Source: DASXRA01 sp036502575
Lineage (GTDB): Bacteria > Actinomycetota > Actinomycetes > Mycobacteriales > Jatrophihabitantaceae
Reading direction: 5' to 3'
Assembly (NCBI GenBank): GCA_036502575.1
Contig: DASXYL010000018.1
Location: forward strand, 13,813 to 77,812
DNA length: 64,000 bases
The notes under the pieces are model-generated. The model made no database searches, was not told the DNA's origin, and worked only from the letters and a program-made list of their open reading frames with translations. A program made the translations under genes and the position numbers. Below are positions 41,498 to 50,779 of the stretch, in pieces. The number at the start of each line of letters is the position of its first letter. Within the stretch, counting starts at the first letter, position 1.

Positions 41498-43717
41498 TCA
41501 GACGTACGCACCCGGTTGCGCAGATCGCGCGTCGACGTCGCTGCGCGTGTGCCGCGCCGGGCGTCGCGACAGGCGAGACGGCCACCAGTTGGCCCGGCCG
41601 AGCAGCGCCATGAGCGAGGGCAGCACGACGGCTCGCACCACCAGCGCGTCGATCAGGATCGCGGCCGCGAGCCCGACGCCGAGCTGCTTGAACTCGATCA
41701 TGTTCAGGCTGGCGAAGATCGCGAACACCGACACCATGACCACTGCCGCGCTGGTGACGACGCCGGCCGATCTGGTGATGCCGCTCCGGACGGCGTCCCG
41801 AGTCGACTCGCCGCGCTGCACCGCCTCGCGGATCCGACTGACGACGAACACGTGGTAGTCCATCGACAGACCGAACAGCACCACGAACAGGAACAGCGGG
41901 ATCCACGAGACGATCGTGCCGTTCGAGTGGTAGTTCAGCAGCTTGTCCGCCCAGTGGTTCTGGAACGTCAGCACGAGCACGCCGAACGCCGCCGCGGCCG
42001 AGAGCATGTTCACCACGATCGTCATCAGCGCGATCACCAGGGACCGGAACGTGAACGCCATGATCAAGAACGTCAGGGCGAGCACGAAGCCGATCACCGC
42101 GGGCAGCTTGTCCCGCTGGTGCTGGGAGTAGTCGACATTGGTCGCCACTCCCCCGGTCACCGCGAACTGCGCGGACGGGATCTTGTCGATGGCGCCCGGC
42201 AGCACGTCGTCGCGCAGCTGGTGCAACGACTGGCGCGCTTCGTGTGAGGAGACCTGGTACGGCACGTCCACGCTGAGGGTGTGCACCGTGCCGTCCGCGG
42301 ACACGCGGGCCTGTGGCCGGTCAGAACCGTCGATCGCGAATAGCCGGTTGGACGCCAGTTGGTGGGTCACGCCGGAGAGCGCGGCCGACACCTGCCCGGC
42401 CTGCTGGGCAGGGGCGCGGACCACGATCTCCTGGGTCACCTGCTGGCCCGGGAACGCCGCGGCGAGCCGGTCGTAGGTCTGCACCTCGGGGATCGCCTTG
42501 GGCAGGTCGTTCTCGGTCGACTGGCCCAGCTTCATGTCGAGCGCGGGCAACGCGAGCACGAGCATCGCCGCGGCGGAGATCAGGAACGTCGCGGCCGGAC
42601 GGCGCAGCGCCGGCTTGAGCAGCGCCGGCCACAGGCGCGGCTCGCCGCCCCGGTTCGTCAGCCGCCACACGAACGGCACGCGGGGGCGGTCGATGCGCCG
42701 GCCCAACTTCGCCAGCACGGCGGGCAGCACGGTCAGCGAGCCCAGAACGGCCACGCCGATGACGAGGATGGATCCCACGGCCAGCGAGGAGAAGATCACG
42801 TCGTGGGCCAGGAACATGCCGGCCATGGCCACGATCACGGCCAGACCCGACACGACAACGGAGTGGCCCGAGGTCTGGGCGGCGATCTCGATCGCGTCGA
42901 GGTGGCTTCGTCCGCGGGCTCGTTCCTCGCGTTCTCGCTTGAGGTAGAACAACGAGTAGTCGACGCCGACGGCCATCCCCATGAGCAGGATGACGCTCGA
43001 CGTGGTGCCCGAATCCGGGACCAGATGCGACGCCACGGTCGACAGGCCCACCGCAGCGAATACCGCTGAGAGAGCCAGCAGCACCGGGACGCCGGCGGCG
43101 ATGATCGCGCCGAACGCGACGAGCAGGATGATCAGCGTGACGGGCAGGCTGATGCCCGTCGCCTTACCGAACGACTTGCCGAGTTCCGTGTTGACGCCCT
43201 TACCCAGCGATGCATCGCCGACCTCCTCGACCCGCAGTTGCGGGTAGCTGTGCTGGGTCGCCGAGGTGGCGTCCTGCAAGGGTTGCACGCGGTCCTGGGC
43301 CGTGTCCGGATCTCCACGCATGGTGATGTTCACGAGGATGGCGTCGCCGGTTTTCGAGCGCTGCGGCTCGTCGACCTGCACGACTCCGGGCAGCTGCTCG
43401 AGCCGCTGCGTCACATCGGCCGTGGCTCGAGCCGCGATCGGCCCGTCGAGAGCGCCGGACCGTGAACTGATGAGGACGCTCTCCTTGGCCGGGTCGTCCA
43501 TCTTGGCGTCGTGCAGCCAGTGCTGGGCCTGTCCGGACTGGCCCACGGCCTGGTCAAGGCTGGTCGCCTTCCGGGTTCCCGCGGCCTGCCCGATCGCGAA
43601 GCAGGCCGCGACGAACGCCAGCCACAGCGCGATCGCGCGCCAGGGGTGCGTGGCGCTCCAGCGGGCCACGCGCACGGTGGCGCCGCGCCGCCGCGGTCGC
43701 TGATCGGTGTCGTACAT
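41498..43717 (-). CDS. MMPL-family RND transporter
   Basis: 739 residues with two halves, each with a long periplasmic loop and a bundle of helices; a total of about 12 membrane segments. The proton-relay type motif appears in helix pairs GMAVGVDYSLFYLKREREER and GLSMDYHVFVVSRIREAVQ (GxxxDY in both halves), characteristic of MMPL proteins, which export lipids or drugs. ATG 43717; upstream frame is not coding. The divergent histidine kinase and response regulator may control it. Confidence 0.93.
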   Translation of the reverse strand: MYDTDQRPRRRGATVRVARWSATHPWRAIALWLAFVAACFAIGQAAGTRKATSLDQAVGQSGQAQHWLHDAKMDDPAKESVLISSRSGALDGPIAARATADVTQRLEQLPGVVQVDEPQRSKTGDAILVNITMRGDPDTAQDRVQPLQDATSATQHSYPQLRVEEVGDASLGKGVNTELGKSFGKATGISLPVTLIILLVAFGAIIAAGVPVLLALSAVFAAVGLSTVASHLVPDSGTTSSVILLMGMAVGVDYSLFYLKREREERARGRSHLDAIEIAAQTSGHSVVVSGLAVIVAMAGMFLAHDVIFSSLAVGSILVIGVAVLGSLTVLPAVLAKLGRRIDRPRVPFVWRLTNRGGEPRLWPALLKPALRRPAATFLISAAAMLVLALPALDMKLGQSTENDLPKAIPEVQTYDRLAAAFPGQQVTQEIVVRAPAQQAGQVSAALSGVTHQLASNRLFAIDGSDRPQARVSADGTVHTLSVDVPYQVSSHEARQSLHQLRDDVLPGAIDKIPSAQFAVTGGVATNVDYSQHQRDKLPAVIGFVLALTFLIMAFTFRSLVIALMTIVVNMLSAAAAFGVLVLTFQNHWADKLLNYHSNGTIVSWIPLFLFVVLFGLSMDYHVFVVSRIREAVQRGESTRDAVRSGITRSAGVVTSAAVVMVSVFAIFASLNMIEFKQLGVGLAAAILIDALVVRAVVLPSLMALLGRANWWPSRLSRRPARHTRSDVDARSAQPGAYV

Positions 43718-43867
43718 GGGATGCCTCCACGAGGTTGTCTGATCGTCACGGACAACCCTCGTGGTGCCGGCCCGCGAACACATTGGGCCTGGGCCCCGAA
43801 CGAAAGGGGGCCTAGCACCACCATGCCGGGCGACCGCGTGCGTCAGGATGGAAGCCGGCAGGACGAC

Positions 43868-45031
43868 ATGAGGGCAGGTGTGGACATGGCGAACGAAGCG
43901 CGCGAGCGGCTCCGGCTGGTGTGGTGGGCGCTGCTGCTCGCCGTGCTCAGCTACGTCGGCCTGGGCCTGTTCTGCGTGGTGATCACCGGGGTCGCCGTGG
44001 TGCTGGTGTCGGTCGGCGTCCCGGTGTTGATGGTGTGCTTCCCGCTCATGCGCTGGCTCGCCGACTTCCACCGTCGGTGGGCCGGTGACCTGCTCGGCAC
44101 CCCCATCCCGTCCTCGTACCGGACGCCACCGGACGGCAACGCGCTGGTGCGGCTCTGGGCGCAAGCGCGCGATCCGGCCACGTGGCGCGACGTGCTGTGG
44201 CTGTTCGTCAACGGCACGGTCGGGCTCGTGCTCACCGTGGTCGGCGCGTTCGAGAGCGTCCTCGGGCTGCTGTTCTGGTGGTGGCCGAAGAAGGGCGCGC
44301 TGTATCTGGACGCCGTACTCGTGCGGTGGCTGCTCTCCCCCAACGAGAACGCGCTGCTGGCCAACCGGGTCCGCGAGCTCGCCGAGTCACGGGCTGAGAC
44401 GGTCGACAGCCAAGCTGCAGAAATTCGCCGGATCGAACGTGATCTGCACGACGGTGCGCAAGCTCGGCTGGTCGCGCTGGGGATGAATCTCGGGATGGCC
44501 GCCGACGCCGTCGACTCCGATCCGCAGACCGCGCGGCTGCTGCTGGCCGAGGCGCAGGCGACGAGCAGCCAGGCCCTCGCGGAGTTGCGCGGCCTGGTCC
44601 GGGGCATCCTGCCGCCCGTGCTCGCCGATCGCGGACTGGTCGGCGCGGTGCAGGCGCTCGCCCTGGCCACGCCGCTACCGATCGACGTGGACGCCGACGT
44701 GCCGGGCCGGTTGGCGGCGCCGGTGGAGTCGGCCGCGTACTTCGCCGTGGCCGAGGCGCTCACCAACGTGATCAAGCACAGCGGCGCACAGCAGGTGCGG
44801 GTGACGTTGCGGCACGACGGCAATCTGCTCCAGATGACGGTCGAGGACGACGGCCGCGGCGGGGCGATGCCCGGCGCGGGCAGCGGTCTGCGGGGTATCG
44901 AGCGACGGCTCGCCGCCTTCGATGGCACGCTGAGGGTGACCAGCCCGCCCGGCGGGCCCACCTCGGTGACCATGGAGCTGCCGTGCGAGTCGTCCTCGCC
45001 GAAGACCTCGCCCTCCTCCGGGACGGGCTGA
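43868..45031 (+). CDS. Sensor histidine kinase (HisKA_3 type)
   Basis: 387 residues. Four helices in two pairs form an N-terminal membrane sensor domain of the type common in streptomycete kinases (about residues 15-165). The phosphoacceptor His is in IERDLHDGAQARLVALGM, followed by a HATPase domain (EALTNVIKHSGAQQVRVTL, DDGRGGAMPGAGSGLRGIER). The last 49 bases overlap the response regulator in another frame, ending CESSSPKTSPSSGTG. ATG 43868 chosen; ATG 43886 is also plausible. Confidence 0.92.
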   Translation: MRAGVDMANEARERLRLVWWALLLAVLSYVGLGLFCVVITGVAVVLVSVGVPVLMVCFPLMRWLADFHRRWAGDLLGTPIPSSYRTPPDGNALVRLWAQARDPATWRDVLWLFVNGTVGLVLTVVGAFESVLGLLFWWWPKKGALYLDAVLVRWLLSPNENALLANRVRELAESRAETVDSQAAEIRRIERDLHDGAQARLVALGMNLGMAADAVDSDPQTARLLLAEAQATSSQALAELRGLVRGILPPVLADRGLVGAVQALALATPLPIDVDADVPGRLAAPVESAAYFAVAEALTNVIKHSGAQQVRVTLRHDGNLLQMTVEDDGRGGAMPGAGSGLRGIERRLAAFDGTLRVTSPPGGPTSVTMELPCESSSPKTSPSSGTG

Positions 45032-45645
45032 TCCGCCTTCTCGAGGCCAACGACTTCGAGGTCGTGGAGGCCGTCGACAACGGGCCGTCGTTGTTGCGGG
45101 CGCTCACCACGCGTCGTCCGGATGTGGCCGTCGTCGACGTTCGGCTGCCGCCGACGTTCACCGACGAGGGGCTGCGGGCCGCCCTCGAGGCCCGGGCGCA
45201 GATCCCCGGGCTGCCGGTGCTGGTGCTCTCGCAGTACGTCGAGCAGCTCTACGCCCGCGAGCTGCTGGCCGACCGGACCGGCGGCGTGGGCTACCTGCTC
45301 AAGGATCGGGTGTTCAACGTCGGCCAGTTCGTGGACGCCGTCCGGCAGGTGGCCGGCGGGGGCACGGCGATGGACCCCGAGGTGATCTCGCAGCTGCTCA
45401 CCAAACGGGCCGGCGACGAGCCGCTCAAGGCGCTGACGCCGCGCGAGCGCGACGTGCTCGAGCTCATGGCCGAGGGACGCTCCAACGCCGCCATCGCGGC
45501 GCGGCTGTTCGTCACCGAGAAGGCGGTGAGCAAGCACACCAACAGCATCTTCATCCGGCTGGGCCTGCCCCAGTCCGAGGACGACAACCGGCGGGTGCTG
45601 GCCGTGCTCGCCTACCTCAACGGCGGCGGCGGTCAGCCCGGATGA
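44983..45645 (+). CDS. NarL/LuxR-family response regulator
   Basis: 220 residues. Receiver domain with RVVLAEDLALLRDGL (acidic pair), phosphoacceptor Asp in VAVVDVRLPP, and Lys in YLLKDRVFNV. The LuxR-type HTH is LKALTPRERDVLELMAEGRS ... EKAVSKHTNSIFIRLGL. It overlaps the kinase gene, so both are translated together. The divergent MMPL transporter is the nearest likely target. Confidence 0.94.
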   Translation: MRVVLAEDLALLRDGLIRLLEANDFEVVEAVDNGPSLLRALTTRRPDVAVVDVRLPPTFTDEGLRAALEARAQIPGLPVLVLSQYVEQLYARELLADRTGGVGYLLKDRVFNVGQFVDAVRQVAGGGTAMDPEVISQLLTKRAGDEPLKALTPRERDVLELMAEGRSNAAIAARLFVTEKAVSKHTNSIFIRLGLPQSEDDNRRVLAVLAYLNGGGGQPG

Positions 45646-45657
45646 CAAGCTCGTCGC

Positions 45658-47298
45658 ATGACGCAGTTCAGCGAGGTGGCCGTCCGCGCGCTCGACACCT
45701 ACCTGTCCGCTGATCCGGTCGCAGCGACCTACCTCGGCGACCACCGCTTCGACGGCGCGCTACCCGACCCTTCGCCGGCCGGCGCCACGGCCCGCCGCGC
45801 CCAGCTGCGCGAGCACCGCAGCGATCTGGACACCAGCACCACGCGGGACGCGTCCGAGCAGGTCGACGCCGAGGTACTGCGGACTGTGCTGCGCGCTGAG
45901 CTGTTCGACCTGGACGAGCTGCACGAGGCGCAGTGGAATCCGATGCTGTACAACCCGGGCAGCGGGCTGCACGCGCTGCTGTCCCGTAACTTCGCGCCTC
46001 TGCCGGAGCGCCTCACCTCGCTGGCCGAGCGGCTGGAGGCGGTGCCGGACTATCTCGCGGGTGCGCGGGAACGCCTCGGCGAGATGTCCCGGATCCACCT
46101 GGACACCGCCCTGAGTCAGCTCGACGGCACCCTGGCCCTGCTCGACGACACGATCCCGGCGGCGCTGACCGGGGAGTCGGACCTGCGGGCCCGCGTCGAT
46201 CCCGCGGCCCGCGCCGCCCGTATCGCCGTGGCCGACCACCGCGCCTGGCTCGCCGAGCACGCCGAGACCGCAGGGCATCCGGCCCGCATCGGCGAGCGTC
46301 TGTTTGCGGCCAAGCTGGCGCTGACGCTGGACACCGAGTTCGCGCCGGCGGACCTGCTGGCCCGAGCCCAGGCCGATCTCGACGAATCCACCCAGATGAT
46401 CACCGACGAGGCCGGTCGATACGCCGACGTCCGGACGCCTGATGCCGCAACCGTGCGATCGGTATTCGACGAGCTGGCGGCCGACGCACCCACCAACGCG
46501 ACCATCCTCGGCCTGTGCCGTGACGCGTTGGTCGAGGCGACCCGCTTCGTGCGCGAACGCGACCTGGTGACCGTGTACGACGACCCGGTCGTCGTGGTCG
46601 AGATGCCGGAGATCGATCGCGGCGTCTCGGTGGCGTACTGCCGCCCGGCCGGGCCGCTGGAGCGGGCCGAGCTGCCCACGGAATTCGCCGTCTCCCCCAC
46701 CCCCGCCGACTGGACGGCGGAGCAGGAGGCGTCGCTCTATCGCGAGTACAACGCGCACATGCTGCACAACCTCGCGGTGCACGAGGCGATGCCGGGGCAC
46801 GCCCTCCAACTCATGCACTCGAACCGGTACCGCGCGAGCACGCCGGTACGCGCGGTCTGGTGGAGCGGATCGTTCGTCGAGGGATGGGCGGTCTACACCG
46901 AGGAGCTGATGGCCCGGCACGGCTACCGGGGCGAGGTATCCCCCGAAGCCGCATCGGCGCTGCGCATGCAGCAGCTGAAGATGCGGCTGCGCTCGATCAT
47001 CAACACGATCATGGATGTCCGCTTCCACAACGACGACCTGGACGAGGCGGCGGCCATGGCGCTGATGACCGAGCGGGGTTTTCAGGAGGTGGGCGAGGCC
47101 GCCGGCAAGTGGCGGCGGGTGCAGCTGACCGCGACGCAGCTGTGCACCTACTACGTGGGCTACTGCGAGGTGCGCGACCTCGTCCACGACCTCGGGCAGC
47201 TTCGTCCGCAGTGGTCAGACCGTCAGCTGCACGACACCGTCCTGGGCGCCGGATCACCACCGGCCCGGCACCTGCGGACTCTGCTCCTGGGCGCCTGA
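45658..47298 (+). CDS. DUF885 family metallopeptidase-like protein
   Basis: 546 residues without a signal peptide. HEAMPGH (in AVHEAMPGHALQLMHSNRYR) and EGWAVYTEELMARHGY are the DUF885 metal-site motifs, resembling an HExxGH zinc peptidase. The N-terminus (TYLSADPVAATYLGDHRFDG) matches the family start. Substrate unknown. ATG 45658 is 12 nt after the response regulator stop, so it may be read as part of that operon. Confidence 0.9.
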   Translation: MTQFSEVAVRALDTYLSADPVAATYLGDHRFDGALPDPSPAGATARRAQLREHRSDLDTSTTRDASEQVDAEVLRTVLRAELFDLDELHEAQWNPMLYNPGSGLHALLSRNFAPLPERLTSLAERLEAVPDYLAGARERLGEMSRIHLDTALSQLDGTLALLDDTIPAALTGESDLRARVDPAARAARIAVADHRAWLAEHAETAGHPARIGERLFAAKLALTLDTEFAPADLLARAQADLDESTQMITDEAGRYADVRTPDAATVRSVFDELAADAPTNATILGLCRDALVEATRFVRERDLVTVYDDPVVVVEMPEIDRGVSVAYCRPAGPLERAELPTEFAVSPTPADWTAEQEASLYREYNAHMLHNLAVHEAMPGHALQLMHSNRYRASTPVRAVWWSGSFVEGWAVYTEELMARHGYRGEVSPEAASALRMQQLKMRLRSIINTIMDVRFHNDDLDEAAAMALMTERGFQEVGEAAGKWRRVQLTATQLCTYYVGYCEVRDLVHDLGQLRPQWSDRQLHDTVLGAGSPPARHLRTLLLGA

Positions 47299-47313
47299 GC
47301 CAATCCGGCCGGC

Positions 47314-47712
47314 TCAGCCTCGACGTCTGAGTACGTCCACGGCGCCGACGAACCCGGCCAGCGCTCCCGCCGCGGCACCGACAGCGACCGCGTAGCCGCG
47401 ACGCCGGTCGACGCGGTGCTCGCGCGCGGCGGCAGCGACAACGGCGGCGTCGGTCGCGTCCACCAGGGCGGTGGCCAGCAGGGCCGGGACCTGGCCACGG
47501 CGGGTGACCGCGGTGCCCAGGACACCGAGGCCCAGCGCGGCGTCGCGCGCGGCCGCCATCTGCGCGAGCCACACCATCCGGCCGGCCGACGCGGAGTCGA
47601 CGCCGAGGAGCCGGACCGATGCGACTGGAAATGCCAGGAATGCCGTGCCAATCGCCACCCGGCCGACGCCCAGGAGGACCGTCAGGCTGTGCGCATCCTG
47701 AGACTTACCCAC
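47314..47712 (-). CDS. Small membrane protein (DUF4267-like)
   Basis: 132 residues from GTG 47712. Three to four hydrophobic segments: SLTVLLGVGRVAIGTAFLAF, VPALLATALVDATDAAVVAA, YAVAVGAAAGALAGFVGAV. The repeated ARMVWLAQMAAARDAALGLG block resembles DUF4267 proteins of unknown role. The frame remains open to a TTG at 47781, but the extra residues are charged and not conserved-looking. Convergent with the DUF885 gene, divergent from rbpA. Confidence 0.7.
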   Translation of the reverse strand: MGKSQDAHSLTVLLGVGRVAIGTAFLAFPVASVRLLGVDSASAGRMVWLAQMAAARDAALGLGVLGTAVTRRGQVPALLATALVDATDAAVVAAAAREHRVDRRRGYAVAVGAAAGALAGFVGAVDVLRRRG

Positions 47713-47840
47713 CCGGTGTGCAACGTCTTCGGGGTCTGAGACGTCTACATGGGTAGGACGGGCGCGCCGCGGCAAGGGCAAGGTGCACTCTCCTGGACTG
47801 GGGCCTCTGGTCGACGTCGGTTACAGCCGGTACCGGTTTG

Positions 47841-47866
47841 GGAATCCTGGCAGGGCGTTGTTCGTT
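47841..47866 (+). promoter_or_regulatory. SigR/SigH-type promoter of rbpA
   Basis: GGAAT (47841-47845), exactly 18 nt, then GTT (47864-47866): the thiol-oxidative stress sigma factor consensus GGAAT-N18-GTT. rbpA of Streptomyces coelicolor is known to be in the SigR regulon, and the ATG lies 43 nt downstream. Confidence 0.82.
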
Positions 47867-47908
47867 GGCTAAGCGAAGTACTTACGAGAGAGTCTGGAGG
47901 TGCCCACT

Positions 47909-48256
47909 ATGGCAGATCGAACCCTGCGGGGCAGTCGGATGGGCGCTGTCAGCTACGAGACCGAGTACGGTGCTGAGCCCGCGCCGCGAAACCTCGCCGC
48001 ATACCAGTGTGCGCGCGGGCACGAGTTCACGATCCCGTTCTCCGAGGAGGCCGAGGTCCCGCCGACCTGGGAGTGTCGTCTCGACGGCACGGTCGGCCAA
48101 CTCGTCGATGGCCCGGCGCCGGAGGCGAAGAAGGTCAAGCCGGCCCGCACGCACTGGGACATGCTGATGGAGCGGCGCACGGTCGCCGATCTGGAGGAAG
48201 TCCTGGCCGAACGTCTCGACGTGCTGCGCGCTCGGCGGGGCCAGAAGTCGGCCTGA
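47909..48256 (+). CDS. rbpA: RNA polymerase-binding protein RbpA
   Basis: Actinobacterial transcription activator that binds the principal sigma factor and stabilises open complexes. 115 residues with the N-terminal ADRTLRGSRMGAVSYETEYG, the zinc-ribbon-like core YQCARGHEFTIPFSEEAEVP...WECRLDG, the basic linker KKVKPARTHWDMLMERR and the sigma-interaction helix RTVADLEEVLAERLDVL. ATG 47909 has GGAGG at 8-nt spacing. A SigR-type promoter precedes it. Located next to ppm1 as in Mycobacterium (Rv2050-Rv2051c). Confidence 0.96.
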   Translation: MADRTLRGSRMGAVSYETEYGAEPAPRNLAAYQCARGHEFTIPFSEEAEVPPTWECRLDGTVGQLVDGPAPEAKKVKPARTHWDMLMERRTVADLEEVLAERLDVLRARRGQKSA

Positions 48257-48269
48257 TCCGGTCAGCTAG

Positions 48270-49043
48270 CTAGGACGCACGACGCCGGAAGGCTCGGCGT
48301 ACCTGATCCGCACGGTGGCGGGCACCCCATTGGGTGACCCGCCACAATGCTTCCCGGACGATGCTGCCGCTCATCTTGCTCTCACCGCGCTCGCGGTCGG
48401 CGAAGGTGATGGGCACCTCGACGACGCGGAACCCGGCCCGCGAGGCCCGCCAGGCCAGGTCGACCTGAAAGCAGTAGCCCTGCGAGGCGACGTCGCGGTA
48501 GTCGATGCCCTCGAGCACGGCGCGCCGGTAGGCGCGGTATCCGCCGGTCGCATCGCGCAGGCTGATGCCCAGGGCGATGCGGGTATAGAGGTTGCCGCTG
48601 CGGGAGATCAGCTCGCGCGACTTCGGCCAATTGACCACGGTCCCGCCGCTCACCCACCGCGATCCGAGCACCAGGTCGGCTCCGCGCAGGGCGCCGAGCA
48701 GCAGCGGGAGCTGCTCGGGGGCGTGCGAGCCGTCGGCGTCCATCTCGACCAGGACGTCGTAGTCGCGCTCCAGGCCCCATCCGAAGCCGGCGATGTACGC
48801 GGCTCCGAGCCCGGCCTTCGCGGTGCGGTGCAGCACGTGGATGCGGGTGTCGGTTGCCGCGAGCTCGTCGGCGATCTTGCCGGTACCGTCCGGGCTGCCG
48901 TCATCGACGATCAGCACGTTCGCGTCCGGGACCGAGCCGACGATCCGCTCGATGATCGACTCGACGTTGTCACGCTCGTTGTAGGTGGGGACAATGACCA
49001 GCACGCGGCCGAGTTCGGGGTCCAGCCGGCCAGGCTCGCTCAC
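48270..49043 (-). CDS. ppm1: Polyprenol monophosphomannose synthase (GT2)
   Basis: Transfers mannose from GDP-mannose to polyprenol phosphate, feeding lipoglycan synthesis and protein mannosylation. 257 residues with VLVIVPTYNERDNVESIIER, the DxD-type VEMDADGSH, the LGSRWVSGG loop and FADRERGESKMS. In mycobacteria this catalytic domain is fused to the Lnt domain; here they are separate genes overlapping by 4 bases, like Streptomyces and Corynebacterium. Confidence 0.94.
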   Translation of the reverse strand: MSEPGRLDPELGRVLVIVPTYNERDNVESIIERIVGSVPDANVLIVDDGSPDGTGKIADELAATDTRIHVLHRTAKAGLGAAYIAGFGWGLERDYDVLVEMDADGSHAPEQLPLLLGALRGADLVLGSRWVSGGTVVNWPKSRELISRSGNLYTRIALGISLRDATGGYRAYRRAVLEGIDYRDVASQGYCFQVDLAWRASRAGFRVVEVPITFADRERGESKMSGSIVREALWRVTQWGARHRADQVRRAFRRRAS

Positions 49044-50647
49044 GCGATCACCATCTCCTCTGCGTCTGACGCGTCGTCGTTCTCGGTACCCCGCTCCCCC
49101 TCGCGGCGGGTGGCTCGCGCGACCCAGACCGACCAGCCCAGCGCGAGCAGGGCCACGGCCGTCAGGACGTACTCGGGTATCGCGCCGAGCCGAGTAGCCA
49201 GGGTAGTGGCAGTGCGCAGCGGCATCTCGCCGACCAAGATCCCTGGCTCGAACAGTGCCCCGGTGCGCTGCCGGATGTGCCCGTCCGGGCCGATCAGGGC
49301 CGAGACGCCGGTAGTCGACACCATGGCCACGGCGCGCCCGTGCTCGACGGCCCGCAGCTGGCTCATGGCCAGTTGCTGATAGGCCTCGCCGGTATGTCCG
49401 AACGTGGCGTTGTTGGTCTGAATGACGAGGAACTGGGCTCCGGCCTCGACCGAGGAGCGGACGAGGCTGTCGTAGGCGACCTCGAAGCAGATGACGTCGC
49501 CGATCGGGAACGGGCCGCCCTCGAGCAGACCGTTACCGTGGCCGGCCACCATGTCCCGCTCGACCAGATTGGCCTTCTCGCTGATCGCCGTCGCGAGGCT
49601 GCGCAGCGGCATGTACTCGGCGAACGGCACCGGATGCCGCTTGGTATAGGTGTCGCCCGGCCCGGTGGTCGGCGACCAGAGGATGCCCACATTGCGGTCG
49701 TGCTTCGGGCCGGGGCCGTCCAGGATCGCCCCGACCAGGATCGGCACACCGACCGCCCGGACGGCCCGCGTGATCTCGCTCGCGGCGTCGGCGTTGTTGT
49801 AGGGATCGAGGTCGGAGGAGTTCTCCGGCCACACGACGAGGCTGGGCCGGGGCTGGGTACCGGCCTTGATCTCGGCGGCCAGCTTCAGGGTCTGCGTGAC
49901 GTGGTTGTCGAGTACCTGACGACGCCGATCCAGCGAATCCAGGCCACGATCGGGGACGCTGCCCTGCACCACGGCGATGGTGGTCGTTCGACTGTGGCTG
50001 TCCGGGCCGGGGCGCAGCACGACGCCGAGCAGCAGGCTGGCCACCGGCACGGCGGCCATGACCGCGGCGCCGAGGGCGAGTGGGCGCCAATGGCGTTCGC
50101 GAACGTTGAGCAGCACCATGGCCAGCCCGCCCCCGCCGAGGGCGACGGCGAAGGTCACCAGTGGGGCGCCGCCGAGCGCGGCCAGCCACCGCAGCGGCGA
50201 CTCGGCCTGGCTGAACGCCAAGCGTCCCCACGGGAACCCGCCGAACGGCGCCCGGTCGCGTACCGCCTCCTCGAGCACCCAGGTCATGCCGACCCACAGC
50301 GGCGCGAACGGCAGCCGCTGCACCATCGACAGCACGGCCCCCATCCCGGCGAAGTAGCCGGCCTCGGCCGCCGCGAGGATCAGCCACGGGGCGGCGCCGA
50401 CGTAGACGCCCGTCCAGTGCAGCAGCGGTCCGAAGAACGCCGCGCCGTACACCAGGCCGAGCCAGGCCGCCTGGCGCGCCCGGCGCCCGTGCACCAGGAC
50501 GCTGAACGACGCCACGCTGGCGAAGGCGAGCGGCCACACCCCGAACCGCGGGAACGCGAGCAGGCCCAGCAGCCCCGCGCCGACCGCGATGAGCGCCGCC
50601 CACCGGGTGCTGAACGGTGGCTCGGCGGGACGCAGGCGGGGCAGCAC
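49040..50647 (-). CDS. lnt: Apolipoprotein N-acyltransferase
   Basis: N-acylates the lipidated Cys of lipoproteins. 535 residues: about eight N-terminal and one C-terminal transmembrane helices around a nitrilase-like domain. The catalytic triad can be placed as Glu in VVWPENSSDLDP, Lys in TKRHPVPFAEYMPLR and Cys in GDVICFEVAYDSLV. It overlaps ppm1; in mycobacteria the two interact or are fused, so lipoprotein acylation and mannosylation may be coupled. Confidence 0.94.
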   Translation of the reverse strand: MLPRLRPAEPPFSTRWAALIAVGAGLLGLLAFPRFGVWPLAFASVASFSVLVHGRRARQAAWLGLVYGAAFFGPLLHWTGVYVGAAPWLILAAAEAGYFAGMGAVLSMVQRLPFAPLWVGMTWVLEEAVRDRAPFGGFPWGRLAFSQAESPLRWLAALGGAPLVTFAVALGGGGLAMVLLNVRERHWRPLALGAAVMAAVPVASLLLGVVLRPGPDSHSRTTTIAVVQGSVPDRGLDSLDRRRQVLDNHVTQTLKLAAEIKAGTQPRPSLVVWPENSSDLDPYNNADAASEITRAVRAVGVPILVGAILDGPGPKHDRNVGILWSPTTGPGDTYTKRHPVPFAEYMPLRSLATAISEKANLVERDMVAGHGNGLLEGGPFPIGDVICFEVAYDSLVRSSVEAGAQFLVIQTNNATFGHTGEAYQQLAMSQLRAVEHGRAVAMVSTTGVSALIGPDGHIRQRTGALFEPGILVGEMPLRTATTLATRLGAIPEYVLTAVALLALGWSVWVARATRREGERGTENDDASDAEEMVIA

Positions 50648-50779
50648 CCAGCCAGTATCCCTGGTCCCGGCGCGATTAGAGCTGAGTAAGCACCCAGCGC
50701 CCTGAGATGGTCCTATGGATCGTCAAGGACGTCGTGAGCTGCCTGCTGCGGGGCCGGGTCAGTCCGCATGGTCAGCGGC

